A stretch of DNA of 10,413 nt, from NCBI GenBank assembly GCA_001797905.1, contig MGQS01000128.1:29289-39701 (forward strand). The letters are read 5' to 3'. Below are positions 7,085-10,413 of this stretch, one piece after another (position 1 is the stretch's first letter; the number at the start of each line of letters is the position of its first letter). The notes beneath the pieces were generated by a model, which worked only from the letters and a program-made list of their open reading frames with translations, searched no databases and was not told the DNA's origin. This DNA is from Deltaproteobacteria bacterium RBG_16_54_11. GTDB taxonomy: Bacteria > Desulfobacterota > B13-G15 > RBG-16-54-18. Made by a program: the position numbers and the translations under genes.

Positions 7085-7324
7085 TCAATCTATGGGGATC
7101 CCTTCCAGCCTCTTTATCAGCCGCTCTATCCTCGCGTGCACCTCCACCCGCTCATCCTTTAAGGTGGAAATTTCGTCCCTCAACCTTTCCACTTCCTCCT
7201 TTTGTTCTCTTATCTGGGAGAAAAGCCTTTCTTTCTCCTCCTTTAATGCGGTGTAGCCTTGCAGTATCTTGTTTAACCTATCCTCTAAAACGACAAATTT
7301 TTCTATTCTTTTCCCCTCTTCCAT
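7085..7324 (-). CDS. Short coiled-coil protein, ZapB-like cell division partner
   Basis: The 79-residue product is nearly all heptad-repeat helix rich in E, K, R and L (from about residue 8 to 75), with no cysteine or membrane segment. Size, coiled coil and position directly ahead of zapA match ZapB-like proteins, which assemble with ZapA at the division ring. Sequence alone is low-complexity, so the call leans on context. The ATG at 7324 has no Shine-Dalgarno, and the promoter's -10 box ends only 12 bases upstream, so the mRNA may be almost leaderless. Confidence 0.7.
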   Translation of the reverse strand: MEEGKRIEKFVVLEDRLNKILQGYTALKEEKERLFSQIREQKEEVERLRDEISTLKDERVEVHARIERLIKRLEGIPID

Positions 7325-7336
7325 AGGACAATATAA

Positions 7337-7365
7337 ATTGTAGTCTTCTTCCCGTGGAAAGTCAA
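7337..7365 (-). promoter_or_regulatory. Strong sigma70-type promoter of the zapB-like/zapA/rny run
   Basis: TTGACT (7365-7360) and TACAAT (7342-7337) are separated by exactly 17 bases, each one mismatch from consensus. It lies in the 64-base gap between the prfB stop and the ZapB-like start. The expected transcript start is only about 5 bases before the ATG. Confidence 0.75.
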
Positions 7366-7388
7366 GCTGTTCCGGGCGTTCTCGTGGC

Positions 7389-8475
7389 CTATTGGTTCAT
7401 AAGATAGCTTTCGATAAAGCGATCGATATCGCCGTCCAAGACCGTTTCCGCATCGCCCCGCTCCACCCCGGTCCGGTGGTCTTTGACCAGCCGATAGGGG
7501 TGAAGGGTATAGGAGCGTATCTGACTCCCCCAGGCAATGTCCTTTTTGCCCTTGTGGATCTCCTCCATCTTCTCGGCCCGCTTATGCATCTCCAGATCAT
7601 AGAGGCGGGCCTTGAGGATCTTCAGAGCGGTGGCCTTATTCTTATGCTGAGAGCGCTCATTTTGACACTGTGCCACGATGCCTGTAGGGAGATGGGTGAT
7701 GCGGACGGCTGAATCGGTCTTGTTCACATGCTGTCCCCCTGCGCCCCCGGACCGGTAGGTATCTATCCTCAGGTCAGTTTCGTCAATATCGATGACCACG
7801 TCGTCCGGGGTTTCCGGGTATACAAATACCGAGGCAAAGGAGGTATGTCGCCTCTTGCCTGCATCGAACGGCGAGATCCGCACGAGGCGATGAACCCCGG
7901 CCTCGGCCTTCAGATTGCCGTAGGCATACGCACCTCTGACCAGAAACGTTACGCTTTTGATCCCTGCCTCTTCTCCGGCGAGGATGTCGGCTATCTCGGC
8001 GGAAAAACCCCTGCGCTCGGCCCATCGCAGATACATGCGCAGCAACATCTCCGCCCAATCCTGGGCCTCGGTTCCTCCGGCGCCGGCGTTGATGTTGACA
8101 ATGACGTTGCGGGGATCGTCCTTGTCGGCAAACATCCTCTCCAGCTCCAGGGCCTTGAGCTTTTTTTCGGTCTCGGCTAACCTTTCACGGGCCTCTGCGG
8201 CCTCCCCCCCATCCTCTACCTCGGCGATCTCCAGGAGGATCTCGATCTCCTCCAATTCCTTAGTCAGCCCTTTCCATGAATCTATAACCCGGAGCAGACC
8301 CGCCTTTTCTCTTAAGAGCTCCTGGGCTTTTTGGGGGTCATCCCAAAACCCGGGGACCCCCTCCTTTCCCTCGATCTCCTTTACCCGTTTCCCCTTGTCA
8401 TCGAGGTCAAAGATAACCCCGCAGGCTCTCCAGGCGCCTTTTTTGGTCAAGCAATTCCTTTTTCAATTCTTCCAT
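7389..8475 (-). CDS. prfB: Peptide chain release factor 2 (programmed +1 frameshift)
   Basis: RF2 recognises UGA and UAA stop codons and triggers peptide release. The first 22 codons start at ATG 8475 (AGGAGG six bases ahead) and run to CTT (8412-8410), followed by an in-frame TGA (8409-8407). Shifting +1 continues with GAC CTC GAT into a 339-codon frame ending at TAG 7389, for 361 residues in all, the usual RF2 length. In mature numbering, the RF2-specific SPF tripeptide is at about 201-203 and the catalytic GGQ at about 246-248 (SGGAGGQHVNKTDSAVR). The usual regulation follows: low RF2 favours the shift. A single-frame annotation would start at 8450 and give a wrong N-terminus. Confidence 0.97.
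8406..8420 (-). other. RF2 autoregulatory +1 frameshift site
   Basis: The site reads CGG GGT TAT CTT TGA C. The slippery CTT, the TGA stop and the following C are identical to the classical E. coli site. The internal Shine-Dalgarno-like element is reduced to GGGG (8420-8417) in the same register, weaker than the AGGGGG of E. coli. Confidence 0.93.
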
Positions 8476-8521
8476 CAGCTTCCTCCTCCCTGTAAAGCCA
8501 TCGCAACGGCGGTGTATCTCA

Positions 8522-8785
8522 ATGGCATCTCGTGATGCCTTTACTATACCGATCTTGCGGATTTTTTACAACGTATCCCTGAACTGCAAGAGAGAGGTCG
8601 GCAAGGGGGTATGGTGCCATTGCAAAAGGGGGCACACGCAGAGGGAACTCGGCCAGGGTCACGCCCCCATCGGCCTTGCCATCAATGCGGAGACCCCTGA
8701 GGAGCTCGCCTGGAGCGTTGTTGTCGAGCGGATCAAGGTGAGGGCGCGGGCCAATCCTGCGCAAGAAAAGTCACGGGAGATATGA
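8522..8785 (+). CDS. Doubtful 87-residue ORF divergent to prfB
   Basis: This frame runs from ATG 8522 to TGA. The second half (APIGLAINAETPEELAWSVVVERIKVRARANPAQ) looks protein-like, and a CHCKRGH stretch at about 42-48 hints at a metal site. I recognise no family. There is no ribosome binding site before the ATG, and the first 17 codons overlap the prfB promoter. It may be the remains of a gene rather than a working one, or chance. Confidence 0.25.
   Translation: MASRDAFTIPILRIFYNVSLNCKREVGKGVWCHCKRGHTQRELGQGHAPIGLAINAETPEELAWSVVVERIKVRARANPAQEKSREI
8543..8571 (-). promoter_or_regulatory. Sigma70-type promoter for prfB
   Basis: TTGTAA (8571-8566) and TATAGT (8548-8543) are exactly 17 bases apart on the minus strand, about 68 bases ahead of the RF2 start. 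The -10 box has one mismatch and the -35 box has two. Confidence 0.65.
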
Positions 8786-8805
8786 AGGTGTGGCAGAAAG
8801 GATCA

Positions 8806-8920
8806 TCAATCCCCCCCTTTGCCCCCTGGCTAAACCGAAGCCGAAGCCGGAGGTGGCTCTTTAGCCAGTGGCCCTTTGGCCAGTGACCCTTTGGTCAGGG
8901 GGGGTTGGGGGAATTTGAAG
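8806..8920. repeat. GC-rich palindromic intergenic element (REP-like)
   Basis: The left arm (8808-8833) reads C-rich, then CCCCCTGGCTAA. The right side returns TTAGCCAG (8861-8868) and, after an insertion, CAGGGGGGG and TTGGGGGAATT (8896-8916). The arms are complementary apart from the duplicated segment at 8864-8893. Similar imperfect palindromes of C7/G7 blocks ending in GAATTTGAAGG are, to my knowledge, scattered between genes in deltaproteobacterial and related genomes. It is probably a non-autonomous repeat; it could also act as a bidirectional transcription barrier. Confidence 0.55.
8864..8893. repeat. 15-base tandem duplication inside the palindrome
   Basis: GCCAGTGGCCCTTTG (8864-8878) is followed at once by GCCAGTGACCCTTTG (8879-8893), one base different, and by the start of a third copy (GTCAGG). 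The duplication lies in the loop or right arm of the palindromic element and looks like replication slippage. Confidence 0.75.
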
Positions 8921-9024
8921 GCTTATTTTCTGGACAAATTTTTAAGACCGGCCCCTTATGTTTTTTTCCTGCTCCCTAAGACAAGACGGAGACTTCTTTC
9001 AGGCGGAAGGAATAGGGCCTTGCC

Positions 9025-9283
9025 AGGTGAAGCGGCGGCTTGAGTAATTATTGCTGATAGAGATATCTATCTTCGTTTCATCGCTTTGCCGCAGCACATT
9101 ATGTCACACATGTCCACGCAGCCACACGCCTCATCTACGGTCACGGCCAGGCCGCACTGGCCGCAAACCCACTTGTCGCCTTTTTTCATGCCTTTGCCCT
9201 TTTTCTCGGACTTCTGTTTCTTCTTCCCGAATATCATTGCTCATCACCCCCTCTCTTTCAGCATATCTGCCGCCGCTTCACCT
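9025..9283. repeat. Perfect 15-base inverted repeat flanking the Cys-rich gene
   Basis: AGGTGAAGCGGCGGC at 9025-9039 reappears as its exact complement GCCGCCGCTTCACCT at 9269-9283. The enclosed 229 bases hold essentially only the Cys-rich gene. The arms could be terminal repeats of a small cassette, two protein-binding sites, or duplicated coding debris. No target-site duplication is evident next to them. Confidence 0.65.
9067..9237 (-). CDS. 56-residue Cys-rich desulforedoxin-like metal-binding protein
   Basis: ATG 9237 lies 9 bases after GAGGGGG and the frame ends with TAG. The first 20 residues are extremely Lys-rich (11 K). Residues 21-56 read as one compact metal site: W23, C25-x-x-C28-G, C38-G-C40, C44, C48-C49-G-K-A-M. 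The CxxCG and CCGxxM ends match the Fe(Cys)4 desulforedoxin domain that also forms the N-terminus of desulfoferrodoxin; the extra CGC and C44 do not. It could bind iron or zinc. Probably cytoplasmic, with a basic tail that may contact nucleic acid or an acidic partner. It is too short for default gene calling and easily missed. Confidence 0.75.
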   Translation of the reverse strand: MIFGKKKQKSEKKGKGMKKGDKWVCGQCGLAVTVDEACGCVDMCDIMCCGKAMKRR

Positions 9284-9551
9284 AACGGTCTGTATAGCTA
9301 TAGTTTAGCACCTGTCTTCACCCCAAAGTCTTGCGTATATCCGGCGCTATCTGTCCTTTCGGGATATTGGAAACCATGCGGGCAACCAACTAAGGTAAGC
9401 CCATAGCCTGCCATACAGTATACCCGACTAGGTGGACCTTGTGAAGCACGCATATTTAATCCCGTCCGGTTGATTGGGTTGAAGAAGATATTCAGCAGGA
9501 TGTAGAGAAATCGAGGGACCCAGGTCTGACCGTATACTCGGATAAAAGACG
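9284..9551. other. Intergenic stretch without a recognisable gene
   Basis: Between the inverted repeat and the tRNA promoter I see no supported gene or RNA. A minus-strand frame crosses it, but it would need a TTG start inside the tRNA gene and lacks a ribosome binding site. The base composition is more AT-rich than in the operon genes, in keeping with accessory or decayed sequence. Confidence 0.4.
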
Positions 9552-9580
9552 TTGACGCATCACAAGAGTTTCGGTAAAGT
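9552..9580 (+). promoter_or_regulatory. Sigma70-type promoter of the tRNA gene
   Basis: TTGACG (9552-9557) and TAAAGT (9575-9580) stand 17 bases apart. The -10 box ends 11 bases before the first tRNA base, the usual distance for a short tRNA leader. Confidence 0.7.
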
Positions 9581-9591
9581 AATACAACAAT

Positions 9592-9665
9592 TGGGGGATC
9601 GTTCAATGGTAGGACAACGGACTCTGACTCCGTGAATCTAGGTTCGAATCCTGGTCCCCCAGCCA
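9592..9665 (+). tRNA. tRNA-Gln (anticodon CTG)
   Basis: A complete cloverleaf is visible. The acceptor TGGGGGA pairs with TCCCCCA and the D arm is GTTC...GGAC. The anticodon stem ACGGA/TCCGT closes the loop CTCTGAC, giving anticodon CTG, which reads CAG for glutamine. The T arm CTAGG/CCTGG has loop TTCGAAT. The discriminator is G and the CCA end is encoded (9663-9665). It has its own promoter and terminator, so it is a single-gene unit. Confidence 0.95.
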
Positions 9666-9671
9666 GAGAAT

Positions 9672-9709
9672 AAAAAAGGGTTGGCTCAATCTGGCCAACC
9701 CCCTTTTTA
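9672..9709. terminator. Bidirectional intrinsic terminator
   Basis: GGGTTGGC (9678-9685) and GCCAACCC (9694-9701) form an 8-bp stem with an 8-base loop. A-runs stand on the left and T-runs on the right, so it works in both directions. It ends the tRNA on the plus strand and the toxin-antitoxin transcript, whose last gene stops at 9723, on the minus strand. Confidence 0.88.
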
Positions 9710-9722
9710 TTACCTCTTTTTT

Positions 9723-10121
9723 TTAAGGGGTTACTTCAAATCCTTGTTCCCTGAAGTGCGAGTCGAACGTAAAAGCCGTCTTTATGCCGAGGTCGCGCAT
9801 GATCTCAAAGCTGACGCAATCGACCAGGCTGAGTCCCCGCCTCGAAGCGGAGAGTAAAGCGGCAACGCCCAATCGATGCATCGCGAAGGTGATGAATTCC
9901 ACGTGGAGGATGGGGACCAAATCCTCCTGGAATCCCCTCACTGCCTCAACACCAAGCCTGCTCTGCATGAGGGCGAAGGTTTCTACCAGGACATAATTGC
10001 TCGTTACCACCGTGTTTTCGGGCTGGATAAGCTCGTCCCATGCCTTCTTTGCCTTAGGGTGGCTTCCATCGTCACTGTCGAACAATGCATAGAAAGCAGA
10101 GGTATCTACGAATAGCCTCAT
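9723..10121 (-). CDS. PIN-domain ribonuclease toxin (VapC-like)
   Basis: PIN-domain toxins are Mg2+-dependent RNases that cut tRNA or rRNA when freed from their antitoxin. All four acidic residues are present in order in the 132-residue product: D6 (LFVDTSAFYAL), E47 (VLVETFALM), D101 (SLVDCVSFE) and D120 (FTFDSHF). Length fits the family. The start ATG overlaps the antitoxin stop in an ATGA junction, so the toxin is made only with its antitoxin. No catalytic residue is missing, so the toxin looks functional. Its target RNA cannot be told. Confidence 0.92.
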   Translation of the reverse strand: MRLFVDTSAFYALFDSDDGSHPKAKKAWDELIQPENTVVTSNYVLVETFALMQSRLGVEAVRGFQEDLVPILHVEFITFAMHRLGVAALLSASRRGLSLVDCVSFEIMRDLGIKTAFTFDSHFREQGFEVTP

Positions 10122-10366
10122 TTGCCGTAGGCATCCTTCAGGTAGGCATCATGCCTTTTGGAGACATCGCGTTTGCCCGATTTAAATCTCCCGACAATAT
10201 CAAGGGCCCGCTTTTGTCGTTCCTCCATATCCGCCTTTGGGCTTGACTTGATGACCCCCTCAACAGCCCGGCGTATGACCTCGGCAACCGAAACGCCCTT
10301 TGACGAAGCTATCCTCTTAATTGCCCGCGCCTGTTCATCTGTTAATTGGATCTGTGTTCTTACCAT
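10118..10366 (-). CDS. Ribbon-helix-helix (CopG/Arc-type) antitoxin
   Basis: The 82-residue protein begins VRTQIQLTDEQARAIKRIASSKGVSVAEVIRRAVEG, a clear RHH fold: a beta strand (about 2-8) and two helices (about 9-39) with the G-x-S turn. RHH antitoxins dimerise on DNA through the strand and mask the toxin with the C-terminal region, here the charged stretch 40-82. ATG 10366 follows AGGAGC. It overlaps the PIN gene by 4 bases. It presumably represses its own promoter through the repeats at 10377-10404. Confidence 0.9.
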   Translation of the reverse strand: MVRTQIQLTDEQARAIKRIASSKGVSVAEVIRRAVEGVIKSSPKADMEERQKRALDIVGRFKSGKRDVSKRHDAYLKDAYGK

Positions 10367-10376
10367 AATTGCTCCT

Positions 10377-10404
10377 ATGATTACAAAGATGATAACATGA
10401 TAAC
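10377..10404 (-). promoter_or_regulatory. Operator-like direct repeats ahead of the toxin-antitoxin pair
   Basis: ATGATTAC (10377-10384), ATGATAAC (10389-10396) and ATGATAAC (10397-10404) are three direct 8-mers (plus-strand reading) within 28 bases, just upstream of the antitoxin start. RHH repressors bind such short repeated half-sites cooperatively. The minus-strand TATCAT inside the repeats could also serve as a -10 box, so binding would block the promoter. The -35 region would be at or beyond the window's end. Confidence 0.6.
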
Positions 10405-10413
10405 ACCTCAGCT

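Noticed and set aside
8519..8764. 81-codon minus-strand frame upstream of prfB
   Set aside because: It spans the prfB promoter, has no ribosome site and a proline/arginine-rich composition typical of antisense frames.
9240..9295. Short minus-strand stretch reading LGEAAADMLKERG before a double stop, upstream of the Cys-rich gene
   Set aside because: It could be the tail of a lost gene, but an in-frame stop lies a few codons upstream and about 17 residues is too little to call.
9298..9606. 102-codon minus-strand frame between the Cys-rich gene and the tRNA
   Set aside because: It needs a TTG start inside the tRNA gene, runs through the tRNA promoter antisense, has no ribosome site, and its sequence matches nothing I recognise.
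1..10413. CRISPR array, transposase, integrase or phage genes
   Set aside because: No regularly spaced repeats and no frame with recognisable transposase, integrase or phage motifs were found on either strand.

Overview
The window reads as a chromosomal segment of an anaerobic, GC-moderate bacterium, most plausibly a deltaproteobacterium (Desulfobacterota) or a close relative. This is inferred from gene order (zapB-like/zapA, a probable 6S RNA, rny, ymdB, tyrS), a rubrerythrin-type diiron protein, a desulforedoxin-like Cys-rich miniprotein and a probable selenocysteine codon. No database search was possible, so the taxon is an inference.

Layout. From 8571 down to 1548 nearly everything lies on the minus strand. 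prfB (RF2, with an intact programmed +1 frameshift site) has its own promoter at 8543-8571. A second good promoter at 7337-7365 starts a long run: a ZapB-like coiled-coil gene, zapA, a structured gap that probably encodes 6S RNA, rny (RNase Y), ymdB (phosphodiesterase), tyrS (overlapping ymdB by 4 bases), a rubrerythrin/ferritin-like diiron gene and an exported rhodanese. Two hairpins (1630-1655 and 1548-1580) close this run. They are followed by a promoter and a MATE-family efflux gene (130-1491), with a dyad repeat and GC hairpin behind it.

Right part. Beyond prfB lies a gene-poor accessory stretch (8572-9590). It holds a doubtful ORF, a GC-rich palindromic element with an internal 15-base tandem duplication, and a 56-residue Cys-rich metal-site protein flanked by a perfect 15-base inverted repeat. 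Then come a tRNA-Gln(CUG) with its own promoter and a bidirectional terminator, and a type II toxin-antitoxin pair (RHH antitoxin, PIN toxin) with three operator-like 8-mers upstream.

Most notable observation. The rhodanese reading frame is interrupted by one in-frame TGA exactly where related proteins carry the second cysteine of the active-site loop (Tyr-Cys-Ala-TGA-His-Asn-Glu-Ala-Thr). The domain continues unbroken for 45 codons to a TAA, and a small hairpin with a G-rich loop lies 21 bases downstream. Selenocysteine insertion explains this better than a random nonsense mutation. Automatic annotation would truncate the gene or call it a pseudogene.

How the parts may work together. The long run couples cell division (ZapB-like/ZapA), RNA turnover and signalling (6S RNA, RNase Y, YmdB) and translation (TyrRS, RF2). 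The diiron protein and selenorhodanese-like protein at its end fit peroxide or sulfur-redox handling in an anaerobe; that link is inferred from position and family only.
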